NCBI RefSeq assembly: GCF_003012775.1
Contig: NZ_PXYG01000001.1
Coordinates: forward strand, 868,001 to 932,000
Length of the DNA: 64,000 nt
Direction: 5' to 3'
Source: Zobellella endophytica
GTDB taxonomy: Bacteria > Pseudomonadota > Gammaproteobacteria > Enterobacterales > Aeromonadaceae
The notes under the pieces are model-generated. The model was not told the origin of the DNA and did not search any database. It saw nothing but the letters and a program-made list of their open reading frames with translations. A program made the translations under genes and the position numbers. Of this stretch, positions 35,831 through 45,853 are shown in pieces. Every line of letters starts with the position of its first letter. The stretch's first letter is position 1.

Positions 35831-37642
35831 TCAGTCCGTCAGCCGGGTGATGCAGGCCTTGCCCCGGGCCTTGGCACAGTACATGGCGTTATCGGCGCGG
35901 GTCAGCAGGGTGTCGGCGGAGTTGCCGTCTTCCGGGTACAGGGCCAGGCCGATGGACGCCGATACCTGCAACACTCCCTCACCCCAGGCGACGGGCTCGC
36001 ACACCAGGGCCTGCACCTGCTCCGCCACCTGCCGCGCGGCGGCTTCATCGGTAACGGTTTCCAGCAGCACCACAAACTCGTCGCCGCCGATGCGGGCGCC
36101 GGTATCGGTGGCGCGCAGCCGGGCCTGGAGCCGCTGGCCGATGGTCGACAACAGCGCGTCCCCGGCATCGTGGCCATGGCTGTCGTTGACCTGCTTGAAA
36201 CCGTCCAGATCGAAAAACAGCAGGGCAAAGCGATGCCGCTCACGCCGGGCCCGGTTGATGTTGCGCAACAGCTGCTCGCTCAGCAGGCTGCGGTTGGCCA
36301 GCCCGGTCAGGGGGTCGTACAACGCCAGGTAACGGATGCGCTCCTGCTGCTGATGGCGTTCCAGGATCAGCGCGGTCAGGTGGGCGATGCGCTGTATCAC
36401 CATCTGCTCATGGGCCGAGGGATGGCGGTGCTGGCCCGGGAAGATGGCAAACAGGCTCTGGGGCATGTGCTGCGCGGTCTGGATCGGCATCAGCCAGCAG
36501 GCGGCCATCCGGTAATCCCGGGCCAGGGCCAGCCAGGGCTGCCAGCGTGTGCCGTCGCCCTCGGCGGAAAAGATCTGCAGCTGGCCGTTCTGCAGCCCCG
36601 GCATCACCAGGCGGGCGATCGGCTCGGTCTGCAAGGCCTCGAGCCGCCGGCAGAAGGCCTCCGGCAGACCCGGCGCATTCATCACCGCCAGGCGTTCCTC
36701 GGCGGTCAGCTGCAACACCGCCACCCGGGCCTGCTCCAGCTGGCGTTCCAGCGCCAGGCAGATATGGTCCAGGGTCTGGGCCGGCGATTCACCGGCGGTG
36801 GCCATTTCCAGGATCTCCCGCTCCAGGCGCAGCAGGGCGTCGGCCCGCTCCCGCTCGGTAATGTCCTGCCCGGTATAGATCAGATAACGCGGCGGCTGCC
36901 CGGCCTCGCCGACGGATTTCACCGTCCAGCGCAGGTGCATCACCTCGCCCGCCGCATTGTGCATGCGGCAGGTAAAGGGCCTGGGCTCGTGATGCTGCCA
37001 GGGGCTGTCGATCTGGCTGTTGAAGGTGTCGATGCTGAACAGCACCTTCAGCGGCTGCGCCACCACCTCCGCCTGCCCGAGCCCGGTCAGTTGCTCGCAG
37101 CTGCGGTTGATGCTGACGATACGGCCGAACCGGTCCGTCACTACCACCAGGGCACTGATGGTCTTCAGCACCGTGTCGATAAACTGTTTTTCTTCCGACA
37201 ACACCTGATGCAGCTTGCGCACCGCCTGCTCCTTGTCGCGCAGGTGACGCTCGCGCCGCACCGCATTGGTGGTGTCGTGCAGCTGCACCAGGGTCAGGCC
37301 ATCGCTGTCCGCCAGCGGCCGCAGCAGCATGGAATGAAAGAGCGGGCTGCCGACGCCCGAGGCCGACAGCCGCCGCAGCGGCAACAGTTGCGGGTGCAGC
37401 TGGTGGGACAGCAGGCGCGACAACCGGTGCCGGCAGGCATCGCCGATGGCGTCCTGCAGCACCGCCGGCAGGTCGTCGGGAAACAGCTCGTCGAGCCGCC
37501 GCCCCTCGGCGGCGACGCCCTCGATGCCGCTGTGCATCTCGAGCCAGCGGTTCCAGAACCGCACCCGCTGCTCATCGTCGAGCACCATGATGCCGCACTC
37601 GATATGATGCAGGGTATCGGTGCCGTCCATCCGGGTCGTCAT
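35831..37642 (-). CDS. PAS-GAF-GGDEF diguanylate cyclase
   Basis: 603 residues, cytoplasmic. An N-terminal PAS-like region (about 1-115) starts HHIECGIMVLDDEQRVRFWN; a coiled linker; a second PAS (about 150-280) with KTISALVVVTDRFGRIVSINR and ending YTGQDITERERA; a GAF-like region (about 285-430); and a GGDEF domain (about 435-603) with RYLALYDPLTGLANR, FFDLDGFKQVNDSHGHDAGD and the intact RIGGDEFVV active site. It should make cyclic di-GMP. It is the third gene of the receiver-CheC-GGDEF operon, starting within the last four bases of cheC. Confidence 0.93.
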   Translation of the reverse strand: MTTRMDGTDTLHHIECGIMVLDDEQRVRFWNRWLEMHSGIEGVAAEGRRLDELFPDDLPAVLQDAIGDACRHRLSRLLSHQLHPQLLPLRRLSASGVGSPLFHSMLLRPLADSDGLTLVQLHDTTNAVRRERHLRDKEQAVRKLHQVLSEEKQFIDTVLKTISALVVVTDRFGRIVSINRSCEQLTGLGQAEVVAQPLKVLFSIDTFNSQIDSPWQHHEPRPFTCRMHNAAGEVMHLRWTVKSVGEAGQPPRYLIYTGQDITERERADALLRLEREILEMATAGESPAQTLDHICLALERQLEQARVAVLQLTAEERLAVMNAPGLPEAFCRRLEALQTEPIARLVMPGLQNGQLQIFSAEGDGTRWQPWLALARDYRMAACWLMPIQTAQHMPQSLFAIFPGQHRHPSAHEQMVIQRIAHLTALILERHQQQERIRYLALYDPLTGLANRSLLSEQLLRNINRARRERHRFALLFFDLDGFKQVNDSHGHDAGDALLSTIGQRLQARLRATDTGARIGGDEFVVLLETVTDEAAARQVAEQVQALVCEPVAWGEGVLQVSASIGLALYPEDGNSADTLLTRADNAMYCAKARGKACITRLTD

Positions 37643-38259
37643 TCCAGCTCGGTGAGATAGCGGCGCAGGGCGGCGAGGAAGGTATCCGCCGAATGCAGAT
37701 CGATGAGAAAGGCCAGATAGCCCTGCAGGGCATTTTCCCGCAGGCTGAAATCGATCTGCACCAGCATGATCATGGCACCCTCGTCCCCGTCGCCGGACAG
37801 GGACAGCCGGTTGAGCAGGTGCGGGGTATCCACGTTGAAGGCCTCGGGCAGATCGGTCTGGATCTGCTGGTTCAGGATATTGGCCAGGGTGGCCAGGCAG
37901 TTGTTGAGCAGTATGTTGCCGAGCTCGGCCAGGGTCTCCTGCTCCAGCTCGGAAATTTCATCGGCGGACATATCCACGCCGAGCATGGCCCGCACCAGCT
38001 CCAGGCTGCGCTCTTCGGGAAACAGCAGCGCGGCCCGGCCGCTCATGAAGCCCCTGAAGCCCTGCATCACTCCGGCCAGCAGGCCGGGCATCGATTCGGA
38101 AAAGGTCGCCCTGGCTTCGGCAGGATACATGAAGCGCAGCTGCGGTACCGACAGCAGCACTTCATCCTGCACCAGTTGCGAGAGAGCATTGGCCGCACGT
38201 CCGACCCCGATGTTCATCAGTTCCACGATCACGTCGTGTTCATCGGGGGTCAGTGTCAT
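37639..38259 (-). CDS. CheC-type phosphatase
   Basis: 206 residues. The two conserved CheC helices are present: ELMNIGVGRAANALSQL (13-29, with the E-x2-N core) and ELGNILLNNCLATLANIL (about 111-128, with the second E-x2-N). Both phosphatase centres therefore look intact. CheC proteins dephosphorylate receiver domains such as CheY. Here it is flanked by a receiver gene (four-base overlap before) and a diguanylate cyclase (four-base overlap after), so its target is probably that receiver. Chemotaxis proper or c-di-GMP control are both possible outcomes. Confidence 0.9.
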   Translation of the reverse strand: MTLTPDEHDVIVELMNIGVGRAANALSQLVQDEVLLSVPQLRFMYPAEARATFSESMPGLLAGVMQGFRGFMSGRAALLFPEERSLELVRAMLGVDMSADEISELEQETLAELGNILLNNCLATLANILNQQIQTDLPEAFNVDTPHLLNRLSLSGDGDEGAMIMLVQIDFSLRENALQGYLAFLIDLHSADTFLAALRRYLTELE

Positions 38260-38627
38260 GCGTCTGCTCCGAGAAAACGGGCCAGGCCATCCAGGCTGGC
38301 GGGTTTGGGCAAAAAGGTCATGTCCAGTTCCTGCGCCCGCTTCATCAGGGCATCCTGGATATTGGCGGTCACCAGCGCCAGCGTCATCTGCGGGTGACTC
38401 TGGCGGAATTCGGCGGCCAGCTCGATGCCATCGCGACCGGGCATGTTGAAGTCGATGAGTGCCGCGTCCGCCCGCTGCCCCTGCATCAGCGCTACCGCCT
38501 CATCCGCCGAGGCCGCCTGCAGTATGTTCAGTTCCAGCGGCAGGCTTTGCAGTTGCCGCACCAGGGTCAGCCGGGCCACCCGGCTGTCGTCGACCAGCAG
38601 CAGGGTCATCGCTTTTGCTTGTGTCAT
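38256..38627 (-). CDS. Single-domain response regulator (receiver)
   Basis: 123 residues from the ATG at 38627, preceded by GGAAG; a GTG two codons upstream is less likely. The receiver fold is complete: acidic pair Asp13-Asp14 (LLLVDDSR), phosphoacceptor Asp59 (ALIDFNMPGRDG), the Thr in LVTAN, and Lys in FLPKPAS. There is no output domain, like CheY. First gene of the operon with cheC and the PAS-GGDEF gene. An AT-rich stretch upstream (38640-38730) should hold the promoter. Confidence 0.93.
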   Translation of the reverse strand: MTQAKAMTLLLVDDSRVARLTLVRQLQSLPLELNILQAASADEAVALMQGQRADAALIDFNMPGRDGIELAAEFRQSHPQMTLALVTANIQDALMKRAQELDMTFLPKPASLDGLARFLGADA

Positions 38628-38735
38628 TATCACTTCCGCACTGTTCTAAAATTGCAATTCAGCCACGCATTATAGAGAAAAAACCTGCATTTAAAATGGA
38701 TATAAATGAATCTTTCCATGAAAAAAAGAGCCCGG

Positions 38736-40673
38736 TCACACCGCTTCCTCGCCTGAGCAAACCGGTTCATCGAGCAGGTAGACCTGCCGTTTTCCCGCCT
38801 GCTTGGCCCGGTACATGGCCTCGTCGGCCCGCTGGATCAGCCCGGTGCCGTCCCGCTCGCCGTCGCGAGACAGGATCAGGCCGATGCTCAGGCTCACCGG
38901 GCAGAACACCCCTTCCCGGTTAATCGGCTGGCACAATACCTCCAGCAGTTTCTGCGCCACCCTCTGCGCCGTGCCGGCCGAGGTATCCGGCAACACCACC
39001 ACGAACTCGTCTCCCCCCAGCCGGGCGATGATATCGGTTTTGCGCAGGGTCTCGCTCATCCGCTCGGCCAGGCAGGTGAGCACCTTGTCGCCGGCATGGT
39101 GGCCATGGGTGTCGTTGACCTGCTTGAAATCATCCAGATCGATAAACAGCAGGGCCACCCGCTGCCGGTGCCCGGCGGCGTGTGCCAGCGCCCGGGCCAG
39201 CTGTTCGCCGAGCAGGGTCCGGTTGGCCAGCCCGGTGAGGGCATCGTATTCGGCCCGCTCCCGCAGCGCCTCGAGCTGATCCTGGCGTTCCATGGCAAAG
39301 CCCGCCACCCGGGCCAGTCCGTCCAGGAAGCTGCTTTCCGAGGTGCCGGGCCGGCCGGCACGGGCCGGCATCACCCACAGGTCGCCCAGCCATTGGCAGC
39401 CTTCGCTCAGCAGCGGAAAGCGCCAGGCCGCCGACGCCGGCGACAGGGCCTCGAACGGGGTGTGGCCGGGGGCGTAGAACACCGGCCGGGTCGCGGCCCT
39501 GGCCGGGGCCGCCAGCCCGGCCAGGGTATCGTGGGACAGGTACGCTACATCCAGGCGGTCGTGGTTGAGGTGGCTGATCAATACCCGGGCCCCGGGCCGG
39601 TGATAGAGAATGGCGTTACCGATGGAAGAAAGCACATCGGTCAGGGAGTTTTCCAGGGCCACTTCCCGCAGGGTGCGGGCCTGGGTGTCGCGCAGGGTTT
39701 CCTCCAGCCGCTGCTGGGTCTTGTCGGTTACCACACAGAACAGGTAGGGCTGGTCGTCGAGCCACAGCCGCTCGACGTTGACCCCGGCCACGCGCAAGGC
39801 GCCGTCCCGGGCCAGCAGCGGCCAGTCGCCCGTGACCCTGACGCCCCGGGCCAGGCAGCTGCGGATCATGGTGCCCACCCTGGCCCTGGCGGCGGGCAGG
39901 GTCAGCGCCAGCGGATCCGACCCCTTGAGATCTTCGACCCGCTGCTCCAGGATGCTGGACACCTTTTCATTGAGATCGGCGATGAGGCCCTCGCCATCGA
40001 GCAGCGCGAAGCCGATGCCCGACGCCCGCTTGATCGCCTCCAGCAGCTGCGACTGGCGAGTGCGGGCGCGCTCCGACTCGCGCAGGCGGCGGATGCTCAG
40101 GCGGCTGCGCAGCCGTTCGCACACCAGTTCGGCCAGGGTGGACAGCTGCAGCAGCTGCAACTCGCCCAGCCCCCCGGGCCGGGGAGCCGGATCAGCCACG
40201 CACAGGGCCCCCACCGCGCTGATCCCGGGCTGGATCCGCAGCGGCACCCCGGCATAGAAGCGAATACGCTGTTCCCTCACCAGGGGATTATGTGCAAAAC
40301 GCGGATCCCGGCTCGCATCGGCCACCACCATGGGCTGCGTCAGCAGCACCGCATGGCCGCAAAAACTGATGTCACGCGGGGTTTCCGCCAACTCGAAACC
40401 GTGCCGGGACTTGAACCACTGGCGGTGGTCATCCACCAGGGTCACCAGGGCGATACGGCAGCCGGTGATCTCCGCCGCCAGCCGGGTCAGGGCGTCGAAT
40501 CCCTCTTCCGGTCCGGTGTCGAGAATGGCCAGCTCGCCGAGCAGCTGCAGTCTCCTGATTTCATCATCGGGGATCCGGGGAAGCTGCAAGGTGGTTACTC
40601 CAGTAGTGAAACCAGTCGGGAAAATCCCATTACCGGCAGATTGTTCCTGTTCGAGTCCTTTTGGTGGGGCCAT
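38736..40673 (-). CDS. GAF-PAS-GGDEF diguanylate cyclase
   Basis: 645 residues as drawn. The GAF domain (about 35-195) has LAILDTGPEEGFDALTRLA and DDHRQWFKSRHGF, a GAF subtype common in front of GGDEF domains. A PAS-like region (about 205-330) follows, then a further GAF-like stretch, and the GGDEF domain (about 480-645) with YDALTGLANRTLL, FIDLDDFKQVNDTHGHHAGD and RLGGDEFVV. An intact GGDEF motif predicts c-di-GMP synthesis. The start is uncertain: the ATG at 40673 has a poor ribosome site, whereas a TTG at 40589 follows GGAG by eight bases and would give 617 residues starting just before the GAF domain. Confidence 0.9.
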   Translation of the reverse strand: MAPPKGLEQEQSAGNGIFPTGFTTGVTTLQLPRIPDDEIRRLQLLGELAILDTGPEEGFDALTRLAAEITGCRIALVTLVDDHRQWFKSRHGFELAETPRDISFCGHAVLLTQPMVVADASRDPRFAHNPLVREQRIRFYAGVPLRIQPGISAVGALCVADPAPRPGGLGELQLLQLSTLAELVCERLRSRLSIRRLRESERARTRQSQLLEAIKRASGIGFALLDGEGLIADLNEKVSSILEQRVEDLKGSDPLALTLPAARARVGTMIRSCLARGVRVTGDWPLLARDGALRVAGVNVERLWLDDQPYLFCVVTDKTQQRLEETLRDTQARTLREVALENSLTDVLSSIGNAILYHRPGARVLISHLNHDRLDVAYLSHDTLAGLAAPARAATRPVFYAPGHTPFEALSPASAAWRFPLLSEGCQWLGDLWVMPARAGRPGTSESSFLDGLARVAGFAMERQDQLEALRERAEYDALTGLANRTLLGEQLARALAHAAGHRQRVALLFIDLDDFKQVNDTHGHHAGDKVLTCLAERMSETLRKTDIIARLGGDEFVVVLPDTSAGTAQRVAQKLLEVLCQPINREGVFCPVSLSIGLILSRDGERDGTGLIQRADEAMYRAKQAGKRQVYLLDEPVCSGEEAV

Positions 40674-40733
40674 CTTCCACCATGCTGTGCCGTTCGGTGT
40701 AGACCCGACATCGGACGAGCGGCGTTATTTTCA

Positions 40734-43700
40734 TCATTTGTTAACAGCCGTCAATAGCCGCTGCCGGTTTTCCGATAAAAAGCTCGACAATGCCGGCAGG
40801 GTCATGGGGCGGGCCAGCAGGAACCCCTGGTAATAGTCACAGCCATAGCCGTTCAGCAGTTCGAACTGATGCCGGGTCTCGACCCCTTCCGCCACCACTT
40901 CCAGCGCCAGCTGGTGCGCCATCACCATGATGCCGCGGGTAATGGCGGCGTCGTGGGAGCCCTCGGCCAGATCCTGGATAAAACTGCGGTCTATCTTGAC
41001 CTTGTCGACCGGCAGATGCTTGAGGTAACTGAGGCTGGAAAAACCGGTGCCGAAATCGTCGATGGCCACCCGGATGCCGAGACGGCGGATCTGCCGCAGC
41101 AACTCGATGGCAAACTGGGTGTCGTTCATCAGTATGCCCTCGGTGAGTTCCAGCTCCAGGGCCGTCCCCGGCAGGCCGGTGCGCGCCAGGGTAGCCTCGA
41201 GGGTGTGCAGGAAGTTGGAGCGGTAGAACTGCAGCGGCGACAGGTTGACCGCTACCCGGCAGTCACCTTGCCGGTTGAGCCGCAGCGCATCGCGGCAGGC
41301 CTGCTCGAGCACCCACTCGCTGATAGCGATAATCTGGCCGGTTTCCTCAGCCAGGGGAATGAACTCGGCCGGTGAAATCAGCCCCTTGTGCGGATGGGGC
41401 CAGCGCAGCAGCGCCTCCACGCTTACCACCTTCCCCTGCCGGTCGAACAGGGGCTGGTAGTACAACTCGAGCTGGTGGTGATCGATGGCATCCTGCAGCT
41501 CGTTGCGCAACAGCACCCGCCGCTGCATCAGGATATTGAGCGCATCGTTGTACCACTGGTAATGATTGCGCCCCTGCCGCTTGGCCTCATACATCGCCAT
41601 GTCGGCCTGCTGCACCAGTCGGGTGAGCACCGGCTCCTCCCGGTCGCCGAGCGCCAGGCCGATACTGGCGGTAAGGAACAGCTCGTTCTGATCGACAAGA
41701 TATGGCTGCGCCAGCGCCGCCAACAGCCGTTCCGCCATGGCCGGCGCCATGGCCATCGCCTCGCTACCGTGCAGCACCATGACAAATTCGTCACCGCCGA
41801 AGCGGGCCGCCATGAACTCCCCCCGGGCCAGTTCGCCCAGGCGCCGGGCCGCTTCCACCAGCAGCCGATCCCCCACCTCGTGACCCAGGCTATCGTTGAT
41901 CGGCTTGAAACCGTCCAAATCGATGAACAGCACCACCGTCTGTCCGCCTGCCTGCCCCAGCTCCCGCAGCCGCTGATCCAGCAGATGGCGGTTGGGCAGG
42001 CCGGTCAGGGCATCGTGGCTGGCGTTATAGGCCAGCCGCCGCTCATCCTCCCGCTGGCGGGTGATGTCCTTGCCGATGCCATAGACACCGATGATCCGGC
42101 CATTGACCACGATGGGCAGGTTGGTCAGGTCGAGCACCCGTTTACGGCCCTTGGTATTGTGGGCGGTCAGTTGATAGCGGCGCGCCTCGCCGGTTACCAC
42201 CTCACGAAACAACGCATCGGTACCGGGCAGATCATCCGGCTCCACCAGCCGGGCATAAGGCTGCCCCAGCACCTCCTCCGGCGTCAGCTCCAACTGCTGG
42301 CAGAAGGCATGGTTGATACTGGTGAAATACCCGTCGAGATCGAGCGCAAACACCATGTCGGGGTTATGGTCGAACAGCGACCGATAACGCTGCTCGCTTT
42401 CCACCAACTGCGCCTTGTCGTGATCCCGCTCGAGCGCCAGCGCCATCAGCCCCACCGCATTGTCGATCAAGGGCCGGGCGGATTCATCCGCCGCGAAGGC
42501 CGTCCGGTGGCACAGCAGCAGGCCGCCCAGCACCCGGCCATCGGCCGCCCGCACCGGATAGGCCCGGCCGCCGCCGAAGCCGGCCTGCTGCAGCGACGCC
42601 GGGCAGTCCGGCCCGAGCGCTACTTCCCGCCCCCGGAGCAAGGGGCCGCTCAGTTGTGCAACCAGTTGCCGCAGCGGCTCGGCGGGCAGCGGGGCATCGC
42701 CGACCATCCACAGGCAGTCGTCCCGGGCCAGCAGCACCACATTGCGGCTATGGGGCAGTTGCTCCCCGAGCAACCGGCTGATCACCGCCAGTATGTGCGT
42801 CAGTGGCTGCTGGCGGATAATCATCTCTTCAATCTGGTGCTGATTTTCCAGATGGCGCTTGGCCTGCTCCAGGTCCCGGCTCTTTATCAGCCCCAGCCGC
42901 ATCAGCTCGATGCTCATGGCCGCGAGAAAGCTCAGGAAAAAGCCGCTCAGGGCCATCAGCAGCCGCAGCAGGGCCGCGCGGCCCAGGGAGTGCATGTCGC
43001 CCAGGTAGCTGATCAGCTCTGTTTCGGGGCCATACGGCAGCAGGGACACCCGCCGGTTCATGAACAAGCTGTGGCCATGGTCTTCGGCCCGGTCGGCCAG
43101 CTCGAACAGTTCGACGTCGCCGACGTTCACATGCAGCACAAAGGGGAGTAACTCCATGTGAATCTCATTCTGCATCATCCTGGCCAGGTCCACCCTGGCC
43201 AGGAGCTGCATGCCCGCATGGCGGGTCTGGATGATGGGCAGGGCAATGACGGCCTGCGCCTTGTTGGCCACCGGATAGAGGCCGCCCAGCACCACCATCC
43301 GCGGCTGTAATGCCGGGCGGGCCAGCCAGGCCGAGAGGGCGGGATGATCCAGCTGCAGCGGGCTTTCTCCGTTGTGGCGCAACTGACGCCAGACGGGCCG
43401 GCGGCCGGGCTGCACCAGGGCGATTTCATCGATGCTGGGCACGTCGCGCAGGTAACTCTGGGCATCGCGCAGGTGCGGATACGGCCGGTCGCTCTCGACC
43501 GACAGCGCGATGCGCTCGGCCAACCGCTGCAACAGCAGGACATGGGTATTGATCACGTCAGTCATGGCGTTTTCGGCGTTGTCGACCATGGTATCGCTGG
43601 CCCGGCGGATATCGAGGTGATGCTGAAAGCTCATCAGGTACCACAACAGGCAGGTGATGCCGATACCGAACATCCCCACCGCCTGCGCCGGCCGGCTGAG

Positions 43701-44267
43701 CCGGTAAGGCCGCTGCACACCGCCGGCCAGTATCAACGCCAGCCCGAACACCAGCATAAAGAGGCTGGCGATACAGGCAGAGGCCGGATGCGGTCCCATC
43801 ACCTCGCTCATATCCAGCAACCACTGCCCGAGCAAGACCGCCACCCCGGCCAGGACACCGAGCAGGCCGACGGCCCGCCACAGCAGGCGGCAACGGCGAT
43901 GCTCCGGGCCGCCGAGCAGGCACAGGCCGATCAGCAACAAGGCCCAGACCACCGGCAGGTAGGGAACGCCGAGACCCGCCCCCGGGGTTGTCGTGCTCCC
44001 GTGCCGCCACAAGCTGTACAGGCCCAACAGCAACAGCGCCAGGGCAAACAGCCGGCGGCCATGCCGGTGCTCGCGGATGGCACAGCCCAGCCCCAAACCG
44101 GCCAACATGACGCCGAGCGCCCCGCCGGGCGTGATCACCATGCTCAGTGCATCGTCGGCGGAAAGAAGGAAACTGGCCACTACCCCCAGGGCCCCCATCA
44201 GGGTGCAAGCCATGATGGTCAGCAACAGATAGGTATACTGGGCAATCCGTTTGGCGTCTGTCGGCAT
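40734..44267 (-). CDS. Membrane-bound PAS-GGDEF-EAL protein
   Basis: 1177 residues from the ATG at 44267 (GGAG upstream; the frame continues but lacks a better start). About seven to eight membrane segments occupy residues 10-235, a MASE-like sensor, followed by a probable periplasmic region (about 240-435) and one more helix (LLRLLMALSGFFLSFLAAM). Next come a GAF-like stretch, a PAS domain (about 645-770, RYRSLFDHNPDMVFALDLDG), GGDEF (ARFGGDEFVMVL, intact) and EAL (SVEALLRWPHP, ELTEGILMND, DDFGTGFSSLSYL, KIDRSFI, VVAEGVE). Both catalytic sets look complete, so it could make or break c-di-GMP. Monocistronic in appearance, divergent from pqiA. Confidence 0.92.
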   Translation of the reverse strand: MPTDAKRIAQYTYLLLTIMACTLMGALGVVASFLLSADDALSMVITPGGALGVMLAGLGLGCAIREHRHGRRLFALALLLLGLYSLWRHGSTTTPGAGLGVPYLPVVWALLLIGLCLLGGPEHRRCRLLWRAVGLLGVLAGVAVLLGQWLLDMSEVMGPHPASACIASLFMLVFGLALILAGGVQRPYRLSRPAQAVGMFGIGITCLLWYLMSFQHHLDIRRASDTMVDNAENAMTDVINTHVLLLQRLAERIALSVESDRPYPHLRDAQSYLRDVPSIDEIALVQPGRRPVWRQLRHNGESPLQLDHPALSAWLARPALQPRMVVLGGLYPVANKAQAVIALPIIQTRHAGMQLLARVDLARMMQNEIHMELLPFVLHVNVGDVELFELADRAEDHGHSLFMNRRVSLLPYGPETELISYLGDMHSLGRAALLRLLMALSGFFLSFLAAMSIELMRLGLIKSRDLEQAKRHLENQHQIEEMIIRQQPLTHILAVISRLLGEQLPHSRNVVLLARDDCLWMVGDAPLPAEPLRQLVAQLSGPLLRGREVALGPDCPASLQQAGFGGGRAYPVRAADGRVLGGLLLCHRTAFAADESARPLIDNAVGLMALALERDHDKAQLVESEQRYRSLFDHNPDMVFALDLDGYFTSINHAFCQQLELTPEEVLGQPYARLVEPDDLPGTDALFREVVTGEARRYQLTAHNTKGRKRVLDLTNLPIVVNGRIIGVYGIGKDITRQREDERRLAYNASHDALTGLPNRHLLDQRLRELGQAGGQTVVLFIDLDGFKPINDSLGHEVGDRLLVEAARRLGELARGEFMAARFGGDEFVMVLHGSEAMAMAPAMAERLLAALAQPYLVDQNELFLTASIGLALGDREEPVLTRLVQQADMAMYEAKRQGRNHYQWYNDALNILMQRRVLLRNELQDAIDHHQLELYYQPLFDRQGKVVSVEALLRWPHPHKGLISPAEFIPLAEETGQIIAISEWVLEQACRDALRLNRQGDCRVAVNLSPLQFYRSNFLHTLEATLARTGLPGTALELELTEGILMNDTQFAIELLRQIRRLGIRVAIDDFGTGFSSLSYLKHLPVDKVKIDRSFIQDLAEGSHDAAITRGIMVMAHQLALEVVAEGVETRHQFELLNGYGCDYYQGFLLARPMTLPALSSFLSENRQRLLTAVNK

Positions 44268-44482
44268 GAGGACTCCGGATGGCGATGATAACAGCAAGGG
44301 TCGGGGACAAGGCGAGGCGACAGGATACATGCCTCTTTCGGAATATCTTCCACCTTTGGCACACAAGACTCAATAGAAGATGATGCCAAGGCAGCCCGCC
44401 CCGGCCGATTCGACTTTATTCTTCGCGCTCAACTGTCGTAGTATCGGGCCCCTGATATTCATTGTTTCAAGGCCAGGCTTCA

Positions 44483-45853
44483 TTGACCGACCAGCGCATC
44501 CAAGACGGCCCCCCCGTCCATCCCGCCCCGCACCGGCGCCGGGCGGTATCGCGCCGCCGGTTGCGGGCCTGCCACGAGTGCGATCTGCTGGTGGCGCTGC
44601 CGCCGCTGCACCCCGGTGAAAAAGCCGAATGCCCGCGCTGCGGCAATACCCTGACCCGGCGCCATGCCAACCCGGCGGAGCGCAGCCTGGCGCTGGCCAT
44701 CGCTACCCTGATCACCCTGGGCCTGTCGGTGACCTTTCCCTTTATCAGTTTCGAGATAAGCGGCATCGGCAACCGCATCGAGCTGACCGAAACCGCCTCC
44801 ACCCTGATCGGCCTGCACCAGCCGCTGGTGGCCCTGTGCGTGTTGCTGACGGTAATCGTGCTGCCGGCGGTTTACCTGTGCTGCGTGGCCTGGCTGTGCC
44901 TGGGGGTGCTGCTGCGCCGGCCCCTGCCGCGCAGCCGGCAGATTGCCCGCACCCTGCGCCACGTGACCCCCTGGATGATGGCGGACGTGTTCGTCATCGG
45001 CACCCTGGTCAGCCTGATCAAGGTGATGGGCATGGCCCACATCGAGCTGGGGCTGTCGTTCTGGACCTTCTGCGCCTACGCCCTGCTGCTGCTGTTTACC
45101 ACCCAGTCGGTGGATACCGACTGGCTGTGGTTCTCCCTCGAGCGGGAGCCGATGGCGCCGGAAGGGGTCAGAACCGGCCGCACGGCGGCCTCCCAGGGGC
45201 TGGTGGGGTGCCATACCTGCGGCCTGGTCAACCCGCTGCCGACCGGCGCCGGGGAGCGCTGCCGGCGCTGCCACGAGCCGTTGCACGCCGCGTCCGGCTT
45301 CAGCAGCCAGGCCACCCTGGCCCTGCTCGCCGCCGCGCTGCTGATGTATATCCCGGCCAACTTCTACCCCATCATGATCACCACCTCGCTCGGCAGCAGC
45401 GTGCCCTCCACCATCATGGAAGGGGTGCTGCTGTTCATCCACCACGGTGACTGGCCCATCGCCTTCATCATTTTCACCGCCAGCGTGGTGGTGCCGGTCA
45501 GCAAGATGCTGGCCCTGCTGTGGCTGTGCCACGTGGTCGGGCACGACCGCCAGGCGCTCAGCCGCAACGCCCGGATCCGGCTGTACCGGATCACCGAATT
45601 CGTGGGCCGCTGGTCGATGGTGGACGTGTTCGTGGTCGCCATCCTGGTCGCCCTGATCCGCAACGGCTCGCTGCTGTCGATCGAGCCCGGTGCCGGCGCC
45701 CTGGCGTTTGCCGCCGTGGTGGTGCTGACCATGCTGGCGGCCATGCTGTTCGATCCGCGCAGCATCTGGGCCGGCGCCGAACCCGACTTTGACCCTGACG
45801 CGCGGCCGCAAACCGGCCGCGATACCGATGCCAAGGAATCCGACTATGCCTGA
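44483..45853 (+). CDS. pqiA: Paraquat-inducible protein A (LetA-like)
   Basis: About 456 residues. Two homologous halves, each with a zinc-ribbon (CHECDLLVALPPLHPGEKAECPRC at the start, CHTCGLVNPLPTGAGERCRRC in the middle; both of the form CxxC...CxxC) followed by four membrane helices. This is the PqiA/YebS layout. It works with the MCE protein PqiB and lipoprotein PqiC to move lipids between inner and outer membranes. The start is uncertain: TTG at 44483 has AGGC five bases upstream; TTG at 44462 is the alternative. It overlaps pqiB by eight bases. Confidence 0.93.
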   Translation: MTDQRIQDGPPVHPAPHRRRAVSRRRLRACHECDLLVALPPLHPGEKAECPRCGNTLTRRHANPAERSLALAIATLITLGLSVTFPFISFEISGIGNRIELTETASTLIGLHQPLVALCVLLTVIVLPAVYLCCVAWLCLGVLLRRPLPRSRQIARTLRHVTPWMMADVFVIGTLVSLIKVMGMAHIELGLSFWTFCAYALLLLFTTQSVDTDWLWFSLEREPMAPEGVRTGRTAASQGLVGCHTCGLVNPLPTGAGERCRRCHEPLHAASGFSSQATLALLAAALLMYIPANFYPIMITTSLGSSVPSTIMEGVLLFIHHGDWPIAFIIFTASVVVPVSKMLALLWLCHVVGHDRQALSRNARIRLYRITEFVGRWSMVDVFVVAILVALIRNGSLLSIEPGAGALAFAAVVVLTMLAAMLFDPRSIWAGAEPDFDPDARPQTGRDTDAKESDYA

